This document shows positions 7,307 to 14,657 of a stretch of DNA of 15,682 bases, piece after piece. The DNA is from Anaeromyxobacter_A sp035636195 (GTDB lineage Bacteria; Myxococcota; Myxococcia; Myxococcales; Anaeromyxobacteraceae), in assembly GCA_035636195.1 (NCBI GenBank), contig DASPZP010000253.1, forward strand, positions 1 through 15,682, given 5' to 3'. How positions within the stretch are numbered: position 1 is the stretch's first letter; each line of letters begins with the position of its first letter. The notes under the pieces were generated by a model. That model ran no database searches. It was not told the origin of the DNA and worked only from the letters and a program-made list of their open reading frames with translations. Made by a program: the position numbers and the translations under genes.

Positions 7307-9073
7307 GTGTCCGACCGGCTCTCCGAGCTCGAGGAACGCATCGCCGAGCTGGCCGAGGCGCACCGGCAGCTGGAGCGCCGCTGCGCTGCCCTGGAGCGCC
7401 GGCCGGCTGCGGCCGCCACCGCTCGGCCTGGCGCTCCGCCGGCGGCCATCCCCTCCGCCACACCGGACCTCTCCCGGGAGCTCGCGGCGGCCACGAAGAA
7501 CCTGGCGCTGGTCGGGCGAACGCTGCTCGTCCTGGCCGGCGCGTTCCTGCTGCGCGCCATCACCGAGGCAGGCTCCATCCCGACCTGGGCCGGGGCGGGG
7601 TTGGGGCTCGTGTACGCCTGCGGCTGGCTGGCGATGGCCCACCGCGTGGGGAGGTCGCAACCGTCGAGCGCCACTTTCCACGGGGCCACCGGCCTGCTCA
7701 TCGGGTTCCCGCTGCTGTTCGAGGCCGCGGCGCGGCTGCGCCTGCTCGCGCCGACGGCAGCCGTCGCGACGCTCGCCCTGTTCACCGCGGCCGCGCTCGC
7801 CGTCGCCGCGCGGCGCCGCCTGCACGCGCTCGCCTGGCTGGTGGAGCTCGGCGGCGTCGTCACCGCGGTCGCGCTCATGCCGGCCACCGGCCGCCTGGTG
7901 CCACCGGCGCTGTATCTCGCCCTCCTCGGCGTGGCGACGCTGTGGCTCGGCTACGTCCTGGACTGGACCTCCCTGCGCTGGCCGGTCGCGCTCGTGACGG
8001 ACCTGGTGCTGGCCGTGCTGACGCTGCGCGCCGTCGCCCCCTCCGCCGCGGAGGGTCCCGGCGCGGCGCTGCTCGTGCAAGTGCTCGTGATGGCCGTCTA
8101 CCTCGGCAGCGTCGCGCTGCGCACGCTCTACCTGAAACGCGCCGTGGTCGACTTCGAGGTCGTGCAGACGGCCCTGCTGCTCGCAGCCGGCGTGGGCGGC
8201 GCGGCGTACGTCACCGTCCGGAGCGGGATGGCGGAGGGCGTGGTCGGGCTCGTCAACCTCGCGTTCGGGGCGGCCCTCTACGCGGTGGCGTTCGCCTTCG
8301 TCGAGCGCCGGCAGCGGGGCAAGGCGAACTTCTACTTCTACGCGGCGGTCGGCATCGTGTTCGTCCTGGCCGGCACCGGCCTCGTCCTCTCCGGCCAGGC
8401 ACTGGCGATGGGGTGGGCTGCCCTCGCCGTCCTCTCGTCCGCGCTGGCGGGTGGCTTCCGGCGGCTCACGCTGGCCGTCCACGGCTGCGTCTATGCCGTC
8501 GCGGCCTGCGTGCAGAGCGGGGCCCTGCCCCACGCCGCCACGACGCTCGTCGCCTCTCCCTCGGCACGCTGGCCCGACGCGCCTCCGTCGGCGGCGGTGG
8601 TGGTGGCCGCGATGGCGGCCTCGGCCTGGCTGATGGGCCGCGCGTCTTCCGCTCCGCTGCTCGCGCGGCATCGGGTGCCGCGCTCGCTGCTCATCGCGGC
8701 GCTGACCGTCGGCGCCGCCGGGCTGGTCGTCGGCTGGCTGGTGCCGCTCCTGGCGGGAGCGCCGGGGCCGCAGGCGAACGCCGCGCTCGCGGCGACGGTC
8801 CGGACCGCCGTGCAGGTGGGCGGCGTGCTCCTGCTGGCGTGGGCGGGCAGGTTCGAGGCCTGGCGCGAGGCGGGGTGGCTGGCTTACCCGCTGCTCGTGG
8901 TGGTCGGGCTCCAGCTCGCGATCGAGACCCTCGCGCGGAGCCGCCCCTCGTCGCTGTTCCTCGCCCTGGCCCTGTACGGGATGACGCTCATCCTGATCCC
9001 GCGGCTGCGCCGGCACGGCGCGGCGGCGCGGCACGCTCCGGTGCCCCAAGCGGCGGCGCGCGAGCGCCAGTAA
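7307..9073 (+). CDS. DUF2339-like multi-pass membrane protein
   Basis: The 588-residue product opens with a Glu/Leu-rich coiled coil (LSELEERIAELAEAHRQLERRCAALERR, about 5-32) and an Ala/Pro linker, then about fifteen or more hydrophobic helices to the end (about 65-570). This order, a coiled coil followed by many short TM helices, matches the large predicted membrane proteins grouped as DUF2339; the assignment rests on architecture and is moderate. No transporter signature or catalytic residues stand out. The start is GTG 7307 with AAGG 5 nt upstream; the frame is open well before this, but the upstream part overlaps the NrfD-like gene and a hairpin. The histidine kinase begins 43 bp after its stop and may be cotranscribed. 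Function is unknown. Confidence 0.75.
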   Translation: MSDRLSELEERIAELAEAHRQLERRCAALERRPAAAATARPGAPPAAIPSATPDLSRELAAATKNLALVGRTLLVLAGAFLLRAITEAGSIPTWAGAGLGLVYACGWLAMAHRVGRSQPSSATFHGATGLLIGFPLLFEAAARLRLLAPTAAVATLALFTAAALAVAARRRLHALAWLVELGGVVTAVALMPATGRLVPPALYLALLGVATLWLGYVLDWTSLRWPVALVTDLVLAVLTLRAVAPSAAEGPGAALLVQVLVMAVYLGSVALRTLYLKRAVVDFEVVQTALLLAAGVGGAAYVTVRSGMAEGVVGLVNLAFGAALYAVAFAFVERRQRGKANFYFYAAVGIVFVLAGTGLVLSGQALAMGWAALAVLSSALAGGFRRLTLAVHGCVYAVAACVQSGALPHAATTLVASPSARWPDAPPSAAVVVAAMAASAWLMGRASSAPLLARHRVPRSLLIAALTVGAAGLVVGWLVPLLAGAPGPQANAALAATVRTAVQVGGVLLLAWAGRFEAWREAGWLAYPLLVVVGLQLAIETLARSRPSSLFLALALYGMTLILIPRLRRHGAAARHAPVPQAAARERQ

Positions 9074-9082
9074 GCTGTTGGC

Positions 9083-9096
9083 GGCCCGTAAGGGCC
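9083..9096 (+). other. Small hairpin between DUF2339-like gene and kinase gene
   Basis: GGCCC and GGGCC flank a GTAA loop, a 5-bp stem, just before the kinase ribosome binding site. It could modulate kinase translation or be chance; there is no T-tract. Confidence 0.25.
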
Positions 9097-9116
9097 TGAC
9101 AGAGGTGGAATCAACG

Positions 9117-10742
9117 ATGCGGGTGGTGGGAGCGATGACCGAGGACGGGCTGGCTGCGGCGCTCGACCGTGAGCGCGCGCTCCAGTTCGTGGCGACCATC
9201 CTGGAGGCGCTCCCGAACCCGGTGTTCGTGAAGGACGAGCAGCACAAGTGGGTCCTCCTGAACGACAAGCTCTGCCGCTTGATGGGCTTCGATCGGGCGC
9301 AACTCCTCGGGAAGTCCGACTATGACTTCTTCCCGAAGGAAGAGGCGGACGTGTTCTGGGCGAAGGACGACCTCGTCTTCGCGAGCGGAGAGGTGGTCGA
9401 GAACGAGGAGCGGTTCACCGACGGCGCCGGGCGGCTGCACTTCATCCTCACGCGCAAGTCGCTCCAAGTGTCCCCGGAGGGCCGCCGCTTCCTCGTCGGC
9501 GTCATCACCGACATCACCGAGCGCAAGCAGATGGAGGAAGAGCTCCGGGAGTCCCGCCTGCACCTCGAGCAGCGTGTCGAGGCGAGGACGACCGAGCTCC
9601 GGGGTTTGAACGAGCGGCTGCACGAGCAGGACCTGGCCAAGAACGAGTTCCTCGCCGTGCTGTCACACGAGCTCCGCAACCCGCTCGCGCCCATCCGAAA
9701 CTCGCTGTGGCTGCTCGACCACGCGCCGCACGGGGGAGAGAAGGCTGGGCGGGCCCGGGACACCATCAACCGACAGGTCATGCACCTCACGCGCCTCGTC
9801 GACGACCTGCTCGACGTGACCCGCGTCTCGCGCGGCAAGATCAAGCTCCAGAAGGCGCGCATCGATCTGGTCGGCCTCGTCCTGCGGACGCTCGAGGATC
9901 ATCGGACGCTCTTCTCGGGGCGTTCCGTGTCGCTGCGCAGCCACCTGCCGCAGGTGCCGCTCTGGATCCACGCCGATCCGACGCGCATCTCGCAGATCGT
10001 CGGCAACCTCCTCGCGAACGCCGCGAAGTTCTCGCGGGCCGCGGGGAACGTGGATGTCGTCGTGGAGCGCGGCCCGGGCGTGGCGCTCGTCCGCGTCCGG
10101 GACGACGGGGTCGGCATCGATCCCTCCTTCCTGGCGCGGATGTTCGAGCCGTTCATCCAGGCCGACACCACCCTCGACCGGACCCGCGGGGGGCTCGGGT
10201 TGGGCCTCGCGCTCGTGAAGGGGCTCGTCGAGCTCCACGGGGGATCGGTCCAGGCAAAGAGCGAGGGCACCGATCGCGGCGCCGAGCTCGTCATCCGCCT
10301 CCCGCTGGTGCAGGAGGCGTCCGCGATCGAGGAGGCGGCGCGGCCAGCCGCCGCGCCGATGCCGCACCGCAGGGTGCTCATCATCGAGGACAACCTCGAC
10401 GCTGCAGAGTCGCTTCGCGAGGTGCTGCTCGTCTGGGATCACGAGGTGGAGGTTGCGTACGACGGGGTCGAGGGCCTCGCGAAGGTACGGACGTTCCGGC
10501 CTGATCTCGTGCTGTGCGACCTCGGGCTGCCCGGGATGGACGGTTATGCGGTCGCCCGGGCCATCCGGGCGGACGAGGCGCTCGCGCCCACCTTCCTCGT
10601 CGCGGTCACCGGCTACGCGTCGCCGGAAGAACAGCGCAAGGCGGGCGACGCGGGCTTCAACCGCCATCTCGCGAAGCCCGTGCCGATCGACCTGATCGAG
10701 GAGGTCCTGGCGACCGCGCCGAGGATCGCCCGGCCCTCCTGA
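9117..10742 (+). CDS. Soluble PAS hybrid sensor histidine kinase with receiver domain
   Basis: The 541-residue protein has, in order, a PAS domain (about 20-137, with FVKDEQHKWVLLNDKLCRLMGF and the exit motif GVITDITERK), a coiled coil (138-172), HisKA with phospho-acceptor His184 in SHELRNPL, a GHKL ATPase domain (about 284-398: N-box Asn301 in NLLANAAKFS, DDGVGI, GGLGLGLALVKGL) and a C-terminal receiver (about 418-534) with acidic Glu424/Asp425, phospho-acceptor Asp468, Thr498 and Lys520. All catalytic residues are present. There is no TM segment, so the signal is sensed in the cytosol, perhaps by the PAS domain; no haem or FAD ligand can be assigned. The start ATG follows GAGGTGG by 8 nt. 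No DNA-binding response regulator lies nearby. Its stop is 6 bp from the end of the convergent rpiA gene. Confidence 0.9.
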   Translation: MRVVGAMTEDGLAAALDRERALQFVATILEALPNPVFVKDEQHKWVLLNDKLCRLMGFDRAQLLGKSDYDFFPKEEADVFWAKDDLVFASGEVVENEERFTDGAGRLHFILTRKSLQVSPEGRRFLVGVITDITERKQMEEELRESRLHLEQRVEARTTELRGLNERLHEQDLAKNEFLAVLSHELRNPLAPIRNSLWLLDHAPHGGEKAGRARDTINRQVMHLTRLVDDLLDVTRVSRGKIKLQKARIDLVGLVLRTLEDHRTLFSGRSVSLRSHLPQVPLWIHADPTRISQIVGNLLANAAKFSRAAGNVDVVVERGPGVALVRVRDDGVGIDPSFLARMFEPFIQADTTLDRTRGGLGLGLALVKGLVELHGGSVQAKSEGTDRGAELVIRLPLVQEASAIEEAARPAAAPMPHRRVLIIEDNLDAAESLREVLLVWDHEVEVAYDGVEGLAKVRTFRPDLVLCDLGLPGMDGYAVARAIRADEALAPTFLVAVTGYASPEEQRKAGDAGFNRHLAKPVPIDLIEEVLATAPRIARPS

Positions 10743-10748
10743 ATCCTT

Positions 10749-11405
10749 TCAGACCCGCTGGCGCACCGTCACGTTCCCGCACGCATCCTCGATGAACGCG
10801 GTGTCGGCCATCCCGAGGAACAATCCCGTCCCCACCACGCCGGGGATGGCACGGATGCGCCGCTCGAGCGCGGACGGATCCGTGATCGGCTCCACGGCGC
10901 AATCGAGGATGACGTTCCCGTTGTCGGTGACGAAGTTGGCTCCTGCCTTCCTGCGGGGTCGCGCGGGGAAACCCAGCTCGGCGAGCCGCCGCGCACACCA
11001 CGCCGCTCCGAACGGGACCACCTCGACCGGGAGCAGGCCCCGCTCCCCGAGGCGGGCGACGAGCTTTTCGGATCCCGCCAGGATGACGAAGCGTCGCGAG
11101 GCCGCGGCCACGATCCGCTCACGCACCAGGGCTCCGCCGTAGCCTTTCACGAGGTCGAGCGCTGGGTCGATCTCGTCGGCGCCGTCCACGTCGAGGTCGA
11201 GCTCGCCGACATCTTCCAGCGAGGCCAGCGGGAGGCCGAGATCGCGCGCCGCCGACTCGGTCGCGACCGAGGTGGCGACGCAGCGGACTTCGAGGCCCCG
11301 CCGCACGCGGTCCGCCAGCGCGACCAGGAACGCCCTCGCCGCGTGCCCCGTGCCGAGCCCCACCGCCATGCCGGCTTGCACGAGCTCGGCCGCGCGATGT
11401 GCCAT
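10749..11405 (-). CDS. rpiA: Ribose-5-phosphate isomerase A
   Basis: RpiA interconverts ribose 5-phosphate and ribulose 5-phosphate in the pentose phosphate pathway. With ATG 11405 the product is 218 residues, against 219 in E. coli. Signature motifs are GLGTG (16-20), DVDGADEID with Asp74 and Asp77, VKGYGG with Lys87, RERI with Glu96, and Lys114. These match the E. coli active-site set (Asp81, Asp84, Lys94, Glu103, Lys121) with a constant shift of seven residues. The start is chosen because GGAG lies 5 nt upstream and the length fits; the frame also permits ATG 11498 (249 residues) or GTG 11510, but that extension is Arg/Gly/Ala-rich, unlike the family and less G/C-biased in its first codons. 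It is cytosolic and monocistronic here. Confidence 0.93.
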   Translation of the reverse strand: MAHRAAELVQAGMAVGLGTGHAARAFLVALADRVRRGLEVRCVATSVATESAARDLGLPLASLEDVGELDLDVDGADEIDPALDLVKGYGGALVRERIVAAASRRFVILAGSEKLVARLGERGLLPVEVVPFGAAWCARRLAELGFPARPRRKAGANFVTDNGNVILDCAVEPITDPSALERRIRAIPGVVGTGLFLGMADTAFIEDACGNVTVRQRV

Positions 11406-11410
11406 CGCCT

Positions 11411-11414
11411 CTCC
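11411..11414 (-). promoter_or_regulatory. Ribosome binding site deciding the rpiA start
   Basis: GGAG on the minus strand lies 5 nt before ATG 11405. Accepting it leaves 128 bp between the divergent rpiA and ferritin-like start codons, enough for two promoters, instead of 35 bp with ATG 11498. Confidence 0.5.
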
Positions 11415-11533
11415 GGGGATCGTGCGCGCCCCGCTCTCCGGCCTGCCCGCCGAGCGGTCCCCAGCTCCTGCGCGCGTCCGGTGCTGATGCTTATCCATTT
11501 CGTCACCCACGCGTTCGCAGGAGGGAGAGGATC

Positions 11534-12079
11534 ATGGCCGAGGCACAACCGTTCGTCATGGACATGGAGGAGCTGCGCAGGCGGGCACGGGAGCACATGG
11601 ACGAAGGCCCCGTCACCGGAAACTACGAGGGTGACGTCGCGACCACCCTCAAGCTCCTCAACGACGCGCTGGCGACCGAGCTGGTCTGCGTGCTGCGGTA
11701 CAAGTTCCACGCCATCGCCGCGCAAGGGATCCATAGCGAGTCGGTGAAGGGGGAGTTCGCTACCCATGCCCGCGAGGAGGAGGAGCACGCCGACCAGATC
11801 GGCGAGCGCATCAACCAGCTGGGCGGGAAGCCGGACTTCAACCCCGACGGCCTGCTCGCGCGCGCCGCCACCCAGTACGCGGAGGGGCACGACCTTCGCA
11901 GCATGATCGAGGAGGACCTCGTCGCTGAGCGGATCGCGGTCGAGACCTACCGGGCCATGATCCGGTACTTCGCCAACCACGACCCGACCACCCGCCACAT
12001 GCTGGAGACGATCCTGGCCAAGGAGGAGGAGCACGCCAACGACATGCACGACCTCCTCGTCCAGCAGCGGCGCCCCTGA
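11534..12079 (+). CDS. Ferritin-like (bacterioferritin-type) di-iron protein
   Basis: The 181-residue helical protein carries a ferritin-type di-iron set: Glu49 in ALATELVCVLRYKFH, Glu82 with His85 in the first ExxH (EEEEHADQ), Glu132 in EEDLVAERIAVETYR, and Glu164 with His167 in the second ExxH (EEEHAND). These align by motif with E. coli bacterioferritin ferroxidase ligands, so iron oxidation or storage is likely. The methionine that binds haem in bacterioferritin (next to the first ExxH glutamate, DEMKHAD) is glutamate here, so haem is probably not bound by the usual ligand. About 30 N-terminal residues precede the four-helix core. GGAGGGAGAGG at 11520-11530 precedes the ATG. It is divergent from rpiA and tail-to-tail with the CheW-like gene. 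A DNA-protection or peroxide role is possible but not shown. Confidence 0.85.
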   Translation: MAEAQPFVMDMEELRRRAREHMDEGPVTGNYEGDVATTLKLLNDALATELVCVLRYKFHAIAAQGIHSESVKGEFATHAREEEEHADQIGERINQLGGKPDFNPDGLLARAATQYAEGHDLRSMIEEDLVAERIAVETYRAMIRYFANHDPTTRHMLETILAKEEEHANDMHDLLVQQRRP

Positions 12080-12082
12080 TCG

Positions 12083-12099
12083 CCGCCGGCTCCCGGTGG
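12083..12099. terminator. Hairpin filling the gap between convergent genes
   Basis: CCGCCGG and CCGGTGG, pairing with one G:U, surround a CTC loop and occupy most of the 20-bp gap between the ferritin-like and CheW-like stop codons. It may end transcription in one or both directions. No T-tract is present. Confidence 0.35.
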
Positions 12100-12912
12100 T
12101 CAGGCCGCGACGGCCGCGATCCGGTCCAGGTCGAGGAGCATCACGGGCTGCGCGGCGCCCTTCCAGCGGGCCATCCTGCTGACCAGATCCGCCTGCAGCT
12201 CGCCGGATGCCAGCGGGTCGTCGGCGTCCGCGATGCGCTCCAGATCCGCGACGGCCTCGGCTCGGTCGACGATGAGCACGCTCCGCCGCCCGCCCAGGAC
12301 CGCCGCGACCCCGATCTCGCGGTGCTGGTCCTGGACCGCCCGCCGGATCTGCTCGAAGAGCTGCAGCAGGTCCGAGAGCAGGCCGCGCCGCGCGCGCTCG
12401 ATCAAGTCGAGCGCCCGCTCGTGTTGCCCTGCGGCCTCGAGGGCCCCGACCTGGCCCGCCAGCGCGTGGATGGCGGAGTGGGGCTGCTCGATCTTCGCGA
12501 GCTCGCCCCTGAGCACGGCGTCCTCGCTCTTGAACGCGTAGTACCACTGTCCGAACTTGCACTTCCTCGGATCGGTCGCGAGCGTGAACTTCCGCCGCTC
12601 GCGCACCGAAGCGTCGAGCTCGGAGAGCCAGTTGCGATGGTCCTGCTCCCGATCTCGCAGGAGCGTGAGCAGCGCCTCCAGGTCGCTGGAGGCGGAGACC
12701 AGCCCCAGACAGATGCGGAGGTCGAGCGCGGGCAGGGCCGAGCCGCGCACGTTGGCGACCCCTCGCCAGTGTGGGGGCAGCCCGGGCGAGTGGTGGATCG
12801 CCGGCAGGACGAAGATCTCCTCCACCACGCTGGCCGGGACTCCCACCAGGTGGGGCCCTGCGCCGAAGACGGCGTAGCGCGACGAGGGCGGCGCAGGTTT
12901 CATGACACTCAC
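12100..12912 (-). CDS. CheW-like protein with a zinc-binding CZB domain inserted
   Basis: The 270-residue protein begins as a CheW domain: YAVFGAGPHLVGVPASVVEEI, then GVANVRGSALPALDLRICLGL (51-71). It is interrupted at about 75-198 by a chemoreceptor zinc-binding (CZB) domain with the expected 3His/1Cys set: His92 in DHRNW, Cys118 in KCKFGQWYY, and His145 and His149 in PHSAIH. CheW-like sequence then resumes (REIGVAAVLGGRRSVLIVDRAEAV, 198-221) and ends near QPVMLLDLDRI (255-265). CheW couples chemoreceptors to CheA; CZB domains bind zinc and are linked to zinc or oxidant sensing. The combination suggests a scaffold whose coupling is tuned by zinc or HOCl-like oxidants (inference). GTG 12912 has GGAG 9 nt upstream; ATG 12903 is an alternative start. 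No other che genes are in the window. Confidence 0.85.
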   Translation of the reverse strand: MSVMKPAPPSSRYAVFGAGPHLVGVPASVVEEIFVLPAIHHSPGLPPHWRGVANVRGSALPALDLRICLGLVSASSDLEALLTLLRDREQDHRNWLSELDASVRERRKFTLATDPRKCKFGQWYYAFKSEDAVLRGELAKIEQPHSAIHALAGQVGALEAAGQHERALDLIERARRGLLSDLLQLFEQIRRAVQDQHREIGVAAVLGGRRSVLIVDRAEAVADLERIADADDPLASGELQADLVSRMARWKGAAQPVMLLDLDRIAAVAA

Positions 12913-13018
12913 GGGTGATCGCTCCGATGTTCAGGGTTCGCGCCCGGCCACATGCTGAATGCTCTCCCTGTGCCATCCACTCTTGGTGCGCCGCCAGATG
13001 CAAAGCCCTCTCGTTGTC

Positions 13019-13043
13019 CGGAATTGACCCCGCGTCAATTCCG
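13019..13043. promoter_or_regulatory. Perfect 10-bp inverted repeat, probable operator
   Basis: CGGAATTGAC and GTCAATTCCG are exact reverse complements around a 5-bp CCCGC spacer. It lies 185 bp before the ABM-like gene and 106 bp before the CheW-like gene. The symmetry, the AT-rich arms in GC-rich DNA and the lack of a T-tract favour a repressor or activator site over a terminator. The regulator is unknown; the GlxA-type regulator encoded downstream is one candidate. Confidence 0.5.
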
Positions 13044-13062
13044 CGCGCCTGCCGGGTGTCCG

Positions 13063-13076
13063 TGACCCCCGGGTCA
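13063..13076. promoter_or_regulatory. Second palindrome with similar half-sites
   Basis: TGACCC and GGGTCA surround two bases. The TGACCCC/GTCA core recurs in the larger palindrome centred about 38 bp upstream, so the pair may be two sites for the same protein. Confidence 0.4.
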
Positions 13077-13213
13077 GGTGCCCTCTCCTACCGCCGGCTC
13101 CGGCTCGACCCTCAGGGGCCGCGCCGACGCCGTCCATGTCCGTTTCTGCGCGAAACCGGTCCGAGACCGCCGTGGCGGGCCAGGCCTCCCCGGCTACGGA
13201 TCCCGTGCTCATC

Positions 13214-13220
13214 GAGGAGG
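13214..13220 (+). promoter_or_regulatory. Ribosome binding site fixing the ABM-like start
   Basis: GAGGAGG lies 8 nt before ATG 13229. It selects the start that opens directly with a signal peptide, over ATG 13136. Confidence 0.65.
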
Positions 13221-13228
13221 CGGACCAC

Positions 13229-13681
13229 ATGAAAGCGAAGCTGGCAGGGATGCTGCTCACCGTCGCAGTCGTGGGGCTCGGCCTGGGGTACGCCGGCGGC
13301 AGCCATGGGGCCGAGGAGCGCGGACTCACGGCGCTGTCGTCGAGGCCTGGCAAGCCGGTCATCGCCCGGACCTGGCACGGCAAGACCCCACGGGAGAAGG
13401 CCGACGAGTACGAGAAGTACCTCGCCGGGGCCATCACCAAGTTCCCGAGCATCCAGGGAAACCTGGGCTATCAGCTCATGCGGATCGACGGCGGTCCGGA
13501 CGGCGAGCAGTACACCGAGTTCCAGGTCGTCTCGTACTGGGAGTCGCTGGAGGCCATCCACGCGTATGCGGGAGCTGACATCCGGCGCACCCGGGATCTC
13601 CCGCGGGACCGTGAATTCCTCGTCGGCATGGAACCCTATGTCCGGAATTACGAGCTGCGGGTCAACGCGCTACGGCCCTGA
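13229..13681 (+). CDS. Exported ABM-like (dimeric alpha-beta barrel) protein
   Basis: The 150-residue product begins MKAKLAGMLLTVAVVGLGLG, a Sec signal peptide or N-terminal anchor. It continues with a domain resembling antibiotic-biosynthesis-monooxygenase-like (ABM) small proteins: ARTWHGKTPREKADEYEKYL, then GNLGYQLMRIDG, EFQVVSYWESLEAIHAYAG and a final EPYVRNYELRV. Many related proteins are about 100-residue cytosolic forms; an exported copy is less usual. No catalytic residue can be named with confidence, and ABM-fold proteins include monooxygenases, haem-degrading enzymes and proteins of unknown role. Its last 44 bp overlap the start of the GlxA-type regulator gene, so the two are cotranscribed and probably coupled in translation. 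The regulator may control this gene and respond to its substrate or product (inference). Confidence 0.75.
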   Translation: MKAKLAGMLLTVAVVGLGLGYAGGSHGAEERGLTALSSRPGKPVIARTWHGKTPREKADEYEKYLAGAITKFPSIQGNLGYQLMRIDGGPDGEQYTEFQVVSYWESLEAIHAYAGADIRRTRDLPRDREFLVGMEPYVRNYELRVNALRP

Positions 13682-14657
13682 CGTCTACTTCCTGGTCCTG
13701 CCCGGGACCATGCTCCTCGACTTCGCCGGGACCTCGGAGACGCTCCGCGTCGCGGCCGAGTTCGGGGCGCCGTTCCGGATCCACTACGTCGGCCCAGCCG
13801 ATCTGCCCCGCACCTCCATCGGGCTCTCGCTCGCCGGGGTGGAGCCGCTGCCCAACGGGCTCCCGCGGGGGGCGATCGTCGTCATCCCGGGGGTCGAGAA
13901 GTCGGCGCGGGACTACCGACGCGCCGAGGCGCGGCAGGCGGCAGCCTGGCTGGCGCGCACCGTGGGGCCGGAGCAGCTGCTCTGCACCGTCTGCTCGGGC
14001 GTCTTCCTGGCCGCCGAGAGCGGACTGCTGGAGGATCACGCCTGCACCACCCACCACACGCTCACGCGCCGGCTCGCCCGCGAGCACCCGCGCCTCACGG
14101 TCGTGGAGAACCGGATCTTCGTACGCGACCGGAACGTCCTCACCAGCGCCGGCGTCACGGCCGGAGTCGATCTGGCGATGCACCTGGTGTCGGAGCTGGC
14201 GGGTCCGCTGGTGGCCGTCGAGGTGGCGCGCCTGCTGGTGCTCTATTTCCGGCGGGCCGGGAGCGACCCGCAGCTCTCGCCCTGGCTCCTGCATCGCAAC
14301 CACATCGATCCGCGGGTGCACGGGGCGCAGGACCTGGTGGTCCGGGATCCCGCGCGCGACTGGACGATCCCCGAGCTGGCGCGCCAGGTCCACACCAGCC
14401 CACGCCACCTGGGCCGGCTCTTCCAGGCCTACGCCGGCATCTCGCCGCACTCGTACCTCCGGAAGATCCGCGCTGCCAGCGCCAAGGAGCTCCTCCGCGA
14501 TCCGGGCGTCAGCGTGGAGCGGGTGGCGGAGCTGGTGGGCTTCTCGTCGGCGGACCAGCTGCGCCGGGCCTTCCGGCGCTTCGAGCACGTCCGCCCGGTC
14601 GACGTGCGGCTGGCCTCGATGCTCACGACGCGGCGGCAGGAGCTGGCGGCGCCATGA
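13638..14657 (+). CDS. GlxA-type transcriptional regulator (DJ-1/PfpI plus AraC HTH)
   Basis: The 339-residue protein has an N-terminal DJ-1/PfpI-like domain (about 15-190) with family features VYFLVLPGTMLLDFAGTSE and the nucleophile-elbow region LLCTVCSGVFLAAESGLL, where Cys119 is kept, followed by TTHH. The C-terminal AraC-type domain (about 230-335) has two helix-turn-helix units: WTIPELARQVHTSPRHLGRLF and VSVERVAELVGFSSADQLRRAF. It should bind DNA and sense a small ligand through the DJ-1-like part. ATG 13638, with GGAA 5 nt upstream, is the only good start; the frame continues upstream but inside the ABM-like gene. It overlaps that gene by 44 bp and, at its 3' end, the convergent hemerythrin gene by 35 bp. 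The target and ligand are unknown. Confidence 0.88.
   Translation: MSGITSCGSTRYGPDVYFLVLPGTMLLDFAGTSETLRVAAEFGAPFRIHYVGPADLPRTSIGLSLAGVEPLPNGLPRGAIVVIPGVEKSARDYRRAEARQAAAWLARTVGPEQLLCTVCSGVFLAAESGLLEDHACTTHHTLTRRLAREHPRLTVVENRIFVRDRNVLTSAGVTAGVDLAMHLVSELAGPLVAVEVARLLVLYFRRAGSDPQLSPWLLHRNHIDPRVHGAQDLVVRDPARDWTIPELARQVHTSPRHLGRLFQAYAGISPHSYLRKIRAASAKELLRDPGVSVERVAELVGFSSADQLRRAFRRFEHVRPVDVRLASMLTTRRQELAAP

Larger units (their letters stand above)
12913..13228. other. Regulatory intergenic region with two palindromes
   Basis: These 316 bp separate the divergent CheW-like and ABM-like genes. They hold two related palindromes (listed separately) and no convincing ORF or RNA. A frame from ATG 13136 reaches the ABM-like protein, but it lacks a ribosome binding site and would hide the signal peptide. 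Confidence 0.55.

Noticed and set aside
6003..9268. Long minus-strand open frames (731 and 486 codons) opposite the NrfD-like, DUF2339-like and kinase genes
   Set aside because: They are Arg/Gly/His-rich mirror frames of high-GC genes, without domains or ribosome binding sites; the plus-strand genes have clear families.
11406..11510. Longer RpiA N-terminus from ATG 11498 or GTG 11510
   Set aside because: The extension is not family-like and gives a product 30 or more residues too long; GGAG before ATG 11405 fits. Not fully excluded.
13136..13228. Upstream ATG 13136 as start of the ABM-like protein
   Set aside because: No ribosome binding site, and it would place 31 polar residues before the signal peptide; GAGGAGG precedes ATG 13229.
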